From NCBI RefSeq assembly GCF_000258175.1, contig NZ_JH636049.1:3015482-3079481 (forward strand): DNA of 64,000 nucleotides, in the 5' to 3' direction. Of the stretch, positions 49,623-57,557 are shown piece by piece. A program made the position numbers and the translations under genes. Below the pieces are notes generated by a model, which made no database searches, had not been told where the DNA came from, and worked only from the letters and a program-made list of their open reading frames with translations. Within the stretch, counting starts at the first letter, position 1. Every line of letters begins with the position of its first letter. The DNA comes from Saccharomonospora xinjiangensis XJ-54 (lineage in GTDB: Bacteria > Actinomycetota > Actinomycetes > Mycobacteriales > Pseudonocardiaceae).

Positions 49623-50405
49623 GTGCTGGCGCGACAACGACAGGCGGTCATTCTGGAGGAGACCCGACGTGCTGGGGCCGTTCGGGTAAGTGACCTTGTG
49701 AGCAGGCTGGGTGTCTCCGACATGACGATCCGGCGAGATCTCGACGTGCTGGCAGGCAGGGGCCTTGTCGAGAAGGTGTACGGCGGAGCTACCACGGTGA
49801 CGCGCCCGGAAGGGGCTGAGCCGGACACCTGCCTGGAAACCCGTGCGCGGCACGAAGCCATCGCCCGCGAGGCGGCACGCAGGGTCAGACCGGGCCACGC
49901 CATCGGACTGTCGTCGAGTGCTGTGACGAACGTTCTTGCCCGAATGCTTGATCCGGTGCCGAAACTGACGGTGGTGACGAATTCGCTGGCGGTGGCCGAC
50001 ATCGCCGCGGCGTCCGCGCAGCCCGACCGTGTGGTGATCCTCACCGGTGGCGTGCGTGGCGGGACGGATGTTCTCGTCGGCCCGCTGGCCGTGCAGAGCC
50101 TGCGTGGTCTGCATCTCGATCTGGTTTTCCTCGGTGTGCACGGTATCTGCGACCGAGCCGGTTTCACGGTCCCCAACCTCACCGAGAGCGACGCCGACCG
50201 CGCTCTTGTCGAGGCAGGCCGGAGCCTTGTGGTTCTCGCCGACCACACCCGCTGGGCCACGGCAGGTATTTCGACGGTGGCCGCTCTGTCCGAGGCGGAC
50301 GTGCTGATCAGCGACGAGGGGCTGCCCCAGAACGCCCGAGAGGTCCTGTCGGCGCACGTCGGAGAACTCGTCACCGTGCCTGTGCGTCGAGACGGCCATC
50401 GGTGA
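49623..50405 (+). CDS. DeoR-family transcriptional regulator
   Basis: A 260-residue regulator; GTG 49623 with CGGAG 6 nt upstream. HTH 'QRQAVILEETRRAGAVRVSDLVSRLGVSDMTIRRDLDVLAGRGLVEKVYGGATT' (about 4-58) and DeoR sensor domain 'LTVVTNSLAVADIAAA', 'LTGGVRGGTDVLVGPLAVQSLRGLHLDLVFLGVHGI', 'DADRALVEAGRSLVVLADHTRW'. DeoR proteins sense sugar phosphates. The stop overlaps the GTG of galT, so it likely regulates galactose use. The pair interrupts the mprAB-pepD order seen in mycobacteria. Confidence 0.92.
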   Translation: MLARQRQAVILEETRRAGAVRVSDLVSRLGVSDMTIRRDLDVLAGRGLVEKVYGGATTVTRPEGAEPDTCLETRARHEAIAREAARRVRPGHAIGLSSSAVTNVLARMLDPVPKLTVVTNSLAVADIAAASAQPDRVVILTGGVRGGTDVLVGPLAVQSLRGLHLDLVFLGVHGICDRAGFTVPNLTESDADRALVEAGRSLVVLADHTRWATAGISTVAALSEADVLISDEGLPQNAREVLSAHVGELVTVPVRRDGHR

Positions 50406-51430
50406 ACAAGAGCGTGCGGTGCCTCGCCGACGGTCGCCGGATCACGTACTACGACGACGGAGGGCGGCCACGCCCTCGGACGGCGATGGACACCCGTGAC
50501 CTCCCGGAGGCCGCCGCGGTCTCCGAGATTCGCTGTGATCCGCTGACCGGCGAGCGGGTCGTCATCGCTGCTCATCGCCAGAGCCGTACGTACAAACCCA
50601 CTGCCGAACTGTGCCCTCTGTGCCCCAGCACTCCGGGAAGGCCGACCGAGGTGCCTGAGGCGGAGTACGACGTGGTGGTCTTCGACAATCGGTTTCCCGC
50701 GTTCTCTGGCGCGATCGGGCACACCGACGTCGTGTGTTTCACGAGCGACCACCACAGTTCCTTCTCCCAACTCGATCCGAGGCGGGTTCACACCGTGCTG
50801 GAGGCGCTCGCCGACCGTACGGCGGAGTTGTCGGCTCGGGAGGGCGTGGAGGTCGTGTTTCCCTTCGAGAACCGGGGTGAAGAGATCGGGGTGACGCTCC
50901 ACCACCCGCACGGCCAGATCTATGCCTATCCGTTCGTGCCACCCCGGACGGCGCGCTTCCTCGACGAGGTCCGCGTTTACCGTGACAAACACAGCCGCCA
51001 CCTGCTCGCCGACGTTCTCGCCATGGAGCTGGCCGACCGGCGGCGCGTCGTCGTGGAGGGACGACACTGGACGGCTTTCGTTCCGCCTGCGGCGAAGTGG
51101 CCGGTTCACGTTCTGGTCGTTCCGCATCGTCAGATTGCAGACCTCACCGAATTGAGCACGGCGCAACGCGAGGACTTCGCGGAGGTCTATCTGTCGGTGT
51201 TGCGCCGTTGTGACGCACTGTTCCATCGGCCACTCCCGTACGTCGCGGGGTGGCACCAGGCACCCGTCCATCGCGACCGTGACCTGGCCTGGCTGCATCT
51301 GGAACTGTTCTCGATCCGAAGGGCCGAGGACAAGCTGAAATACCTGGCCGGCTCGGAGTCCGCGATGGCCGTGTGGATCAATGACACCACGCCCGAGCGG
51401 ATCGCCGAGCGGCTGCGTGCCTCGCTCTGA
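50402..51430 (+). CDS. galT: galactose-1-phosphate uridylyltransferase
   Basis: A 342-residue GalT. Active site 'VTLHHPHGQIYAYPFVPP' contains the HPHGQ triad (nucleophilic His); N-terminal Zn site 'CPLCPS'; 'PFENRGEEIGVTLHHPHG' and 'PYVAGWHQAPVHRD' with 'AWLHLELFSIRRAEDKLKYLAGSESAM' are family blocks. It converts Gal-1-P and UDP-Glc to UDP-Gal and Glc-1-P (Leloir pathway). Coupled to the DeoR gene by 4 nt. No galK or galE is present in the window, so the pathway is completed elsewhere. Confidence 0.95.
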   Translation: MNKSVRCLADGRRITYYDDGGRPRPRTAMDTRDLPEAAAVSEIRCDPLTGERVVIAAHRQSRTYKPTAELCPLCPSTPGRPTEVPEAEYDVVVFDNRFPAFSGAIGHTDVVCFTSDHHSSFSQLDPRRVHTVLEALADRTAELSAREGVEVVFPFENRGEEIGVTLHHPHGQIYAYPFVPPRTARFLDEVRVYRDKHSRHLLADVLAMELADRRRVVVEGRHWTAFVPPAAKWPVHVLVVPHRQIADLTELSTAQREDFAEVYLSVLRRCDALFHRPLPYVAGWHQAPVHRDRDLAWLHLELFSIRRAEDKLKYLAGSESAMAVWINDTTPERIAERLRASL

Positions 51431-51496
51431 ACGACTCGTACCGCCCGCACAGCCGAAGTTCAGCCGTCTCTCAGGACTTGGTCCCATTATGGAGAC

Positions 51497-52828
51497 ATGA
51501 CCGAGAACGATCCCTCCGCACAGGACAGGCCGACTCCGGCATCGGGCACGCCGGACCAGCCGGACTCGGTAGATAAGCACGCCGCGACGGGACAGGGACC
51601 TGGCGGTGGGCCCACCGCAGCTGACCGCACGACGGACGAGTTCCGCTACCCACCACACCCATCTTCGGCAGGGTATGCGCACGGCGATTACGCATCGTCG
51701 CCCTACCGGCAGCATGGCTACGGACCGTATCCGCAGGCCGGGGTTCAGCAGGCACCGCATGGTCGCCAACGCATGCCGGGCAAGTTGGTGGCGGCTGTCA
51801 CCCTGCTCGCCCTGCTCGTTGGCGGTGGAGCGGGCGCGGCAGGTGGCTACCTCGCCGCCGACCTGACCACGGGATCGTCCGCTACCAACGCTCTCGACCA
51901 GCCGCCTCCGGCGAGATACACCGCCAGCGCGCCCGAGGGCAGCGTCGAGGCCGTTGCTGCGAAGCTCAAACCGAGCGTGGTCCAGCTGCAAGTGCAGGGA
52001 CGGGGCTCCGCGAACGAGGGCTCGGGCTTTGTCCTCAGCGAGGACGGATACATCCTCACGAACAACCACGTGGTCGAAGCCGCTTCTCAAGGTGGGCGCA
52101 TCACCGTGGTCTTCCACAACGGCGACGAGGCCGAAGCCGAGATCGTGGGCCGTGACCCCACGACCGACATCGCCGTCGTGCGGGCGGAGGGCGTGTCCGG
52201 CCTCACCACGGTGGAACTGGGACGATCGGATGATCTGAGGGTCGGCCAGTCGGTGGTGGCGATCGGGTCGCCCTACGAACTCGCGGGCACCGTGACCGCC
52301 GGCATCGTCAGTTCCCTGAATCGTCCGGTGACCGCAGGAGGACAGGGCGACCAGACCACGGTCATGGACGCCATCCAGACCGACGCCGCCATCAACCCCG
52401 GCAATTCGGGCGGCCCTCTCGCGAACATGCAGGGCCAGGTCATCGGCATCAACTCCGCCATCTACAGCCCGTCGCAGAGCGGCAACGTCGGCATCGGTTT
52501 CGCGATCCCGATCGACCAGGCACGCAGGACGGCGGATGAGATCATCGAGAACGGGCACGCGACTCAGACCTACATCGGCGCCACTGTCGGCGACGCCCCG
52601 AACGGTGGCGCGCGCATCGGCGACGTGCAATCGGGAAGTCCGGCTGACAAGGCCGGGATCGAGCCGAACGACGTGATCGTGAAGATGGGTGATCGGCGTA
52701 TCGATGACGCGAATACCTTGGTCGCCGCGATCAGGACGAGGGCGCCGGGGGAGAAAGTGACCTTCACGCTCGCCGACGGCAGTGACGTCGCGGTTACGCT
52801 CGGTGGGCAGCCGGTGACTGTCAACTAG
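51497..52828 (+). CDS. pepD: HtrA-family serine protease with PDZ domain, PepD-like
   Basis: A 443-residue membrane-anchored protease: cytosolic low-complexity N-terminus rich in Pro/Gln/Tyr (residues 1-90), one TM helix ('LVAAVTLLALLVGGGAGAAGGYLAA', about 95-118), trypsin-like domain with His in 'YILTNNHVVEA', Asp in 'TTDIAVVRAE', Ser in 'NPGNSGGPLAN', and C-terminal PDZ ('IGDVQSGSPADKAGIEPNDVIVKMGDRRI'). In mycobacteria PepD degrades misfolded envelope proteins and feeds back on MprAB/SigE. Same position and family here, displaced by the deoR-galT insertion. Confidence 0.93.
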   Translation: MTENDPSAQDRPTPASGTPDQPDSVDKHAATGQGPGGGPTAADRTTDEFRYPPHPSSAGYAHGDYASSPYRQHGYGPYPQAGVQQAPHGRQRMPGKLVAAVTLLALLVGGGAGAAGGYLAADLTTGSSATNALDQPPPARYTASAPEGSVEAVAAKLKPSVVQLQVQGRGSANEGSGFVLSEDGYILTNNHVVEAASQGGRITVVFHNGDEAEAEIVGRDPTTDIAVVRAEGVSGLTTVELGRSDDLRVGQSVVAIGSPYELAGTVTAGIVSSLNRPVTAGGQGDQTTVMDAIQTDAAINPGNSGGPLANMQGQVIGINSAIYSPSQSGNVGIGFAIPIDQARRTADEIIENGHATQTYIGATVGDAPNGGARIGDVQSGSPADKAGIEPNDVIVKMGDRRIDDANTLVAAIRTRAPGEKVTFTLADGSDVAVTLGGQPVTVN

Positions 52829-53552
52829 GTGCACTGTCTCAGGACATTGTGGACTGTGCCGTACGTGATTCGGACGACCTCGGAACAGCGCGGCCCTCGG
52901 TGATCGGTGTGGACCATCACGATCCGCACCGATCACCTGGGTGTCCTCCCGCCACGCGGTCATTCCCCGGTAACCCCGGCCGTCAGGCTGTGTTCCGCCC
53001 GCTGTGGTGTGGCTGCCGCGGCCGGGGGCCAGCACAGCGGAGGAGTTGACAGCAGAGCCGCCCACGACCCGGCGGAACGTCACGCGATGCCCCGCCCAGC
53101 CGTGAGGCAGCACCGCCCACAGCAAGGAGCACGCCCTGCCCGATGGGGTTGGGTGGAGCCGTGAAAAGCGGCCCGGAGAACGTCGGCGTCCGGTCAGGGC
53201 CCTGCGGCTGGGTGGTCCCTCACCGGGGGTGGTGGCCTCGACGTACAGGGGACCTGGTTCGCGACGCGGCATGGCGTCCGTGTTGCGGTAAAACGTGGGC
53301 AATACTTCACCACAGCGAGGTGCTGACTCCCCGTGGCTTGCCGAACACACCACTGTGTCAGGGACTTCCGGGCGCTGGGTTCTGTGGCAATGAGCGGACG
53401 TGAACGCGCGGCAGGGCCATCCTCTGCGCTGGCCGAACATCGGCAGGCCGGAAGTCACGCCGAGAGTTGGGGTATCGAGTGCAACAACACCAGGTGCGCC
53501 GGCGACTTCGGGTGTGAACATCATTGCGAAACGCGTGACGGAGGGCAGGGGC
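52829..53552. other. 724-bp region without a gene, holding repeat copy B
   Basis: No gene with an RBS or conserved motif on either strand. A very long minus-strand frame crosses it but is antisense shadow. The repeat copy at 53273-53359 (minus) is the only structure I can identify, apart from the upstream region of the sigma-factor gene in the last 150 bp. Composition is slightly lower in coding bias than the flanks, suggesting decayed accessory DNA. Confidence 0.45.
53273..53359 (-). repeat. copy B of the dispersed 29-codon repeat
   Basis: Minus-strand partner of 43778-43864; gapless alignment over 87 bp with about 71 percent identity, same frame preserved. It lies in the gene-free stretch between pepD and the sigma-factor gene. 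The frame that preserves the shared residues continues open for many codons here, but this is also where a long antisense frame runs, so openness is not evidence of coding. Confidence 0.6.
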
Positions 53553-54143
53553 TTGACTGCCGTGCCGGACAGCGGTGTGGAAAGTGCCCCCGAGCCCGTT
53601 CCGAGACCAGACGGAGAACTGTGGCGCCGCGCGTCGCGCGGTGACGAGGCTGCCTTCACCGAACTGTTCCACCGGCATGCCGAGGCTGTGTGGAACCACG
53701 CGTACCGGCTGAGCGGTTCGTGGGCGACCGCAGAGGATGTGACCTCGTCTACTTTCGTCACAGCGTGGAGCAAGTGTGCGGCTGTCACGTTGGCCAACGA
53801 CAGCGCCAGGCCATGGCTGTTCGCCGTCGCCGCCAACATCGCGCGCACCCACGGTCGAGGGGAGCGACGACTTCTGCGGCTACGTAGGTCGCAGCGCCTG
53901 GAGGCAGCCCACGACCACGCCGACGACGTCACCGACAGGATGGCGAACGAGAGCCGCTTGAAGCGTGTCGTCACAGCCATCGGTGGTCTGCCGAAGGCCC
54001 AGCGGAAGGCGGCTGAGCTTTGCCTGCTCGGCGATCTGTCGTTCGCCGAGGCCGCTGCGGTGCTTGGGGTCGCCGAAGCCACCGTCCGATCACAAATTTC
54101 ACGGGCTCGCGCCCGGCTTCGCGCTGTCCTGGAGGAATCATGA
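53553..54143 (+). CDS. ECF-type RNA polymerase sigma factor
   Basis: A 196-residue ECF sigma factor. Start uncertain: TTG 53553 fits GGAGGG 7 nt upstream; GTG 53562 is an alternative. Region 2 'EAAFTELFHRHAEAVWNHAYRLSGSWATAEDVTSSTFVTAWSK' and region 4 'IGGLPKAQRKAAELCLLGDLSFAEAAAVLGVAEATVRSQISRARARLRAVLEE' are canonical. Its TGA overlaps the ATG of the next gene, the usual sigma/anti-sigma arrangement. Confidence 0.92.
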   Translation: MTAVPDSGVESAPEPVPRPDGELWRRASRGDEAAFTELFHRHAEAVWNHAYRLSGSWATAEDVTSSTFVTAWSKCAAVTLANDSARPWLFAVAANIARTHGRGERRLLRLRRSQRLEAAHDHADDVTDRMANESRLKRVVTAIGGLPKAQRKAAELCLLGDLSFAEAAAVLGVAEATVRSQISRARARLRAVLEES

Positions 54144-55441
54144 GCAACGAATTCCACCTGCCCGAAGATCGTTCTCTCCCACCACACGTCCGCGATCGGA
54201 TGTTGTCCTCGGTAAGGCGGGAAATGCAGGAACCTCGTACCCGGTCGATGCGCGCCCCTCTGAGCATCGCGGCAGCGGTGGCGGTGCTGGCCGGTGGTGC
54301 CTTCGTGACCGTTGGAGCAGTCGGCGGCGAGAGTGAGGCTGACCGGGTGGCGTCCGCTTCCGGTTCCCGCGATCTCGACCGTTGCTGGGCCGCTGTGGAG
54401 AAGGCAGGTAAGGCCGCTGAGTACCCGGACCGGGAAACCTGGCAGGTGGTGGACGATCGATCGCTCCACCTGACGAGGCTGACCATGATCAAGGCCGATC
54501 AGCAGAGCATCTTCTGTGAGACGTCGATGACATCCGTCGCGGTGTCGAAACCGGCGACATCGAAGGCCCAGCAGATCGACGGCGTCATGGCCACCCCCAA
54601 CGGCACCGTCGTCGGGCACGCCCCTTCGAGCGTCACCGCGGTGGCTGTGTGGTCGGACGGCCTGGAGAGCGATGACCCCACCTCGACACACGCGGTGAGT
54701 GGATACGGTCGCCACGACAGCGAGGTGGAGGTCCAGGACGGGGTTTTCGTCGCCGAGCTCGCTCACCACGACATCACCGGGCTGCAATTCACCGCCACCA
54801 CCATCAAGCAGGCCGATCCGGCGCAGGAGCGGGAGATCCACGAGACGGCGATTCGGGTGCCGGAGCCCCTTGTTAACGTGATCGATCGCCCGGTGGACGA
54901 AAACCGGAGTACCCGGGACGAGGCGCAACGGGGACTCGAAAGCTGCCTGGAAGGGCCCGGAGGCGAGGCGGGTGGTCCGGTGGTGGACGCGCCGACGTGG
55001 CGAGCGGGCGCGGTACTCGACCAGCAGGTGAAGGAAGACACCGGGAAAGGCAAGTCGGCAGCCGCTTACGATCTGGAGTGGCGCGTTGCCCTCAACGATC
55101 ACGTCACCGCTGTGTGCCGAGTCTCGCCGGTGTGGCGCTTCTCCGCGTACCCGTCTCCCGACGAACTCACATCGGCCGAGCAGCCGATCGCCACGGTGAC
55201 CGGTGAGAACCATGTCTCGGGGCTGTCTCTTGTGGGTGTGACGAGCGAGGAGATCGCGCGCGTCGAGCTGCGTCACGGGGAGGACACCGAGGTCGTGTCT
55301 GTCCGGGAGCGGACGTTCGCCGCGACCCTTGCCTCTGCCGATGGCGAGCCCTTCGAGGCCTCGAAGATCGCCGTGGTGGCTTATGACGCCGACGGCAAGG
55401 TCGTACACGAGGGACGGCTTCCGGACATTCCGAAGCAATGA
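54140..55441 (+). CDS. membrane protein with large extracytoplasmic part, candidate anti-sigma factor
   Basis: A 433-residue protein; ATG 54140 with GGAGG upstream and 4-nt overlap with the sigma gene. A short cytoplasmic N-terminus of about 40 residues ('PHVRDRMLSSVRREMQEP') precedes one TM helix ('APLSIAAAVAVLAGGAFVTVGAVGG', about 40-62), then about 370 acidic extracytoplasmic residues with four cysteines and no recognised domain. Its gene position implies an anti-sigma or sensor role, but the N-terminus lacks the zinc-binding HxxxCxxC of ZAS anti-sigmas, so the function is inferred from context only. Confidence 0.7.
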   Translation: MSNEFHLPEDRSLPPHVRDRMLSSVRREMQEPRTRSMRAPLSIAAAVAVLAGGAFVTVGAVGGESEADRVASASGSRDLDRCWAAVEKAGKAAEYPDRETWQVVDDRSLHLTRLTMIKADQQSIFCETSMTSVAVSKPATSKAQQIDGVMATPNGTVVGHAPSSVTAVAVWSDGLESDDPTSTHAVSGYGRHDSEVEVQDGVFVAELAHHDITGLQFTATTIKQADPAQEREIHETAIRVPEPLVNVIDRPVDENRSTRDEAQRGLESCLEGPGGEAGGPVVDAPTWRAGAVLDQQVKEDTGKGKSAAAYDLEWRVALNDHVTAVCRVSPVWRFSAYPSPDELTSAEQPIATVTGENHVSGLSLVGVTSEEIARVELRHGEDTEVVSVRERTFAATLASADGEPFEASKIAVVAYDADGKVVHEGRLPDIPKQ

Positions 55442-55452
55442 ACCAGCCATGA

Positions 55453-55493
55453 GGGAAGGCCGTCGCGGTGCGCCATAGCGCGGCGGCCCTCCC
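55453..55493 (+). terminator. terminator after the candidate anti-sigma gene
   Basis: A 15-bp stem (55453-55467 with 55479-55493; one mismatch, one G-T pair), 11-nt loop, starting 12 bp after the stop. Confidence 0.65.
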
Positions 55494-55540
55494 ACGGCGT
55501 CGATCACCCTGGGTTTGCGGCGGGCACTACGGTGGTGCAC

Positions 55541-56041
55541 ATGGAACGGGATGCGCAGCGGTTGGGCCGGGCCCTCGTCGTGATCGTGGACGACAGGTTG
55601 GCGCAGGGCGAGCTGGAGGACAGCACGGGTCCGCTCGTCACCGAGCTGCTGGAAGAGGCGAACTTCATCGTCGATGGCGTCGTGGTGGTCCGTGCGGACA
55701 CGGTCGAGATCCGCAACGCACTCAACACGGCTGTCATCGGTGGCGTTGACCTTGTGATCACCGTCGGCGCGACAGGGGTGTCTCCCCGAGACGTCACGCC
55801 CGACGCCACTGCCGGGGTGCTCGACCGTCCTGTGCCCGGCATCGCGGAGGCGCTTCGCTCCTCCGGGCTGGCGGCCGGTGCGGTGGACGCGGGTATCTCG
55901 CGGGGACTCGTGGGTATCTCGGGCAGCACACTGGTGGTGAACCTCGCGGGCTCCCGCTCGGCTGTCCGTGACGGCATGGCCACGCTTTCCGCGCTCGTGC
56001 CCCACGTCATCGACCAGCTCTCGGGGCTCGACGAGGCCTGA
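55541..56041 (+). CDS. MoaB/Mog-family molybdopterin-binding protein
   Basis: A 166-residue MoCF-domain protein: 'RALVVIVDDRLAQGELEDSTGPLVTELLEEANF', the pterin loop 'LVITVGATGVSPRDVTPDAT', and 'GISGSTLVVNLAGSRSAVRDGMATL' (equivalent of the PSGxPxNLPG block). Mog/MoaB adenylates molybdopterin; this gene is the counterpart of mycobacterial moaB2, which follows pepD. ATG 55541 used; GTG 55532 also in frame. Confidence 0.85.
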   Translation: MERDAQRLGRALVVIVDDRLAQGELEDSTGPLVTELLEEANFIVDGVVVVRADTVEIRNALNTAVIGGVDLVITVGATGVSPRDVTPDATAGVLDRPVPGIAEALRSSGLAAGAVDAGISRGLVGISGSTLVVNLAGSRSAVRDGMATLSALVPHVIDQLSGLDEA

Positions 56042-56076
56042 GCTGCCTGAGGGGCCTGACGGCGGATCGGCAAGCC

Positions 56077-56262
56077 ATGGACGAAGGTACGAGGCGAATG
56101 GCCCAGAACCGACGCGAGGAGCGGGACAGGAAGAAGGCACTGGACCGCGTGTTCGGTGAAGTACTTCCCGAGACGACGCGGGACGAGCGTGACGCCACGT
56201 CGCGATCGGGCCTTCCTGACGACTGGTATCGGGAGAACCGGCCACCGCATCACGACCGCTGA
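56077..56262 (+). CDS. small charged conserved-looking protein
   Basis: A 61-residue protein, ATG 56077 (56098 possible). It is mostly Arg, Asp and Glu: 'AQNRREERDRKKALDRVFGEVLPE' then 'RDERDATSRSGLPDDWYRENRPPHHD'. I have the impression of a small conserved actinobacterial family but cannot name it. It lies between the Mog-like gene and the convergent SAF gene, with good frame bias for its length. Confidence 0.55.
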   Translation: MDEGTRRMAQNRREERDRKKALDRVFGEVLPETTRDERDATSRSGLPDDWYRENRPPHHDR

Positions 56263-56277
56263 ACCCGGCGAGGCGCG

Positions 56278-56934
56278 TCATCGCAGTATCACGGTGACGG
56301 GCCGGTCGAGGCCGGCTGCGGCGACTCGGGGAGCGTGTTCGTCGGCCACGGAGACGAGGACAAGGGGTGTCTCCTCCTGCCCCAGCGGCCCGCCGACTCG
56401 CGCTGATTCCTGCTGTGCCACGGTGACCACCGTGGCGCTCCGCGCGAGGACCTCAGCCTGATCCGTCTCCGCCGGTACGACGACGTCCACGCGAGTTCCC
56501 GGCCGCAACAGGTCGGTGATTCCGGGGTCTGCCAGCCGGAGAGGCACCGTGGTGTGACCAGGCGGCCCACTGTTGCTGCCCACGAGCCGGACGTCGGTGA
56601 TGGGCTCGCCAGCGCGTGCGGCACCCGCCAACCGGCGGTGCACCGCCTGCGCCGGGTCGGTGAGAGCGCCGTCGGGGCGGAAACCGGCGTCCATATCGAC
56701 AAGCCGGACGTCGGAGATGGACAGCGCCGAGCCCGACGACACGTCTCTCGCGGTGACGAGTGTGGGCAGTACCTTTGCACCACCCGCACCCGGAGTGGCG
56801 GCGAGTGCCGCGGCGACGAGGAGTAACGCAGCAGCGAGCGCGCGTCGCAGGAGAGCCAGTGGTCGCCCGCGCAGCCGTGCCCGTAACCGAGCCTTCAGTC
56901 CTGTGCGCCGACCGCGTGGCCGAATGTCGTTCAT
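56278..56934 (-). CDS. SAF-domain protein (RcpC/CpaB-like)
   Basis: A 218-residue protein with a basic N-terminus, one TM helix ('ALLRRALAAALLLVAAALAATPGAGG', about 27-52), then a SAF domain ('LVTARDVSSGSALSISDVRLVDM', 'RRLAGAARAGEPITDVRLVG') and a CpaB-like C-terminal part ('DVVVPAETDQAEVLARSATVVTVAQQE'). CpaB/RcpC proteins assist Flp/Tad pilus assembly, but no pilus genes are nearby. Convergent with the small gene at 56077. Confidence 0.82.
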   Translation of the reverse strand: MNDIRPRGRRTGLKARLRARLRGRPLALLRRALAAALLLVAAALAATPGAGGAKVLPTLVTARDVSSGSALSISDVRLVDMDAGFRPDGALTDPAQAVHRRLAGAARAGEPITDVRLVGSNSGPPGHTTVPLRLADPGITDLLRPGTRVDVVVPAETDQAEVLARSATVVTVAQQESARVGGPLGQEETPLVLVSVADEHAPRVAAAGLDRPVTVILR

Positions 56935-57096
56935 GCCGCTTCCCCTCGTCGTTCCCCCGTGGGCGCTACCTGCACCCCACTGGAAACGGACGATAGAAGC
57001 GACTCATCACCGACAAAAGCGGCTGATGAACGGCCTGTGGACAACTCGGGGCCCTGTGGACAACCCGTTCAACCGGGTTGCATCACGAGCCCGATG

Positions 57097-57444
57097 TCAG
57101 GATGCTGCGGCGGACGCCGTGGTCGTACTGGAGCTCGACGAGCCGGAATCCGACTTGGCGGATCCGTTGGACGAGCTTCCCGACGCGGTTCCGCCGTCGG
57201 ACGAGCTGCTGCCGTTGGAGGAGCTGCTGCCGTTGGACGGCTTGGCCGCCGTGGACGACTTCGAGTCCGACCGCGAGTCGGTGCGGTAGAACCCGCTGCC
57301 CTTGAAGATCACACCGACGGACCCGTAGAGCTTGCGCAGCGTTCCCCGGCACTCGGGGCACTCGGTCAGGCTCGCGTCGGAGAACGATTGGACCACCTCG
57401 AACCGGTGGTCGCACTCCTTACAGGCGTACTGATAGGTCGGCAC
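57097..57444 (-). CDS. FmdB-family zinc-ribbon protein (Ruc-like)
   Basis: A 115-residue protein. The N-terminal 40 residues are an FmdB zinc ribbon ('PTYQYACKECDHRFEVVQSFSD', 'TECPECRGTLRKLYGSVGVIFKGSGFYRTD', two CxxC pairs). The rest is a low-complexity Ser/Gly/Lys/Thr tail of about 65 residues, probably disordered. In mycobacteria the protein in this position (Rv0991c, Ruc) is reported as a redox-controlled chaperone with the same two-part layout. Lies next to the 5-formyl-THF cyclo-ligase gene as in mycobacteria. Confidence 0.85.
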   Translation of the reverse strand: MPTYQYACKECDHRFEVVQSFSDASLTECPECRGTLRKLYGSVGVIFKGSGFYRTDSRSDSKSSTAAKPSNGSSSSNGSSSSDGGTASGSSSNGSAKSDSGSSSSSTTTASAAAS

Positions 57445-57557
57445 AGGGTCTCCTTCGAGGCTCTCGCACTCGCATCTGGCACTCGATTGCCGAGAGTGCT
57501 AACGCAATTCTGCTCGATCGTGTTCCCCGAGCGCAATCGAGGTGTGCCTGACACGGG

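Noticed and set aside
49571..56281. A stop-free minus-strand frame of 2,236 codons across the mprB-to-SAF region
   Set aside because: It runs antisense to seven well-supported genes, has a low-complexity Arg/Pro/Gly-rich translation with no family, and is the expected effect of strong third-position GC bias. Only repeat copy B within it has any independent support.
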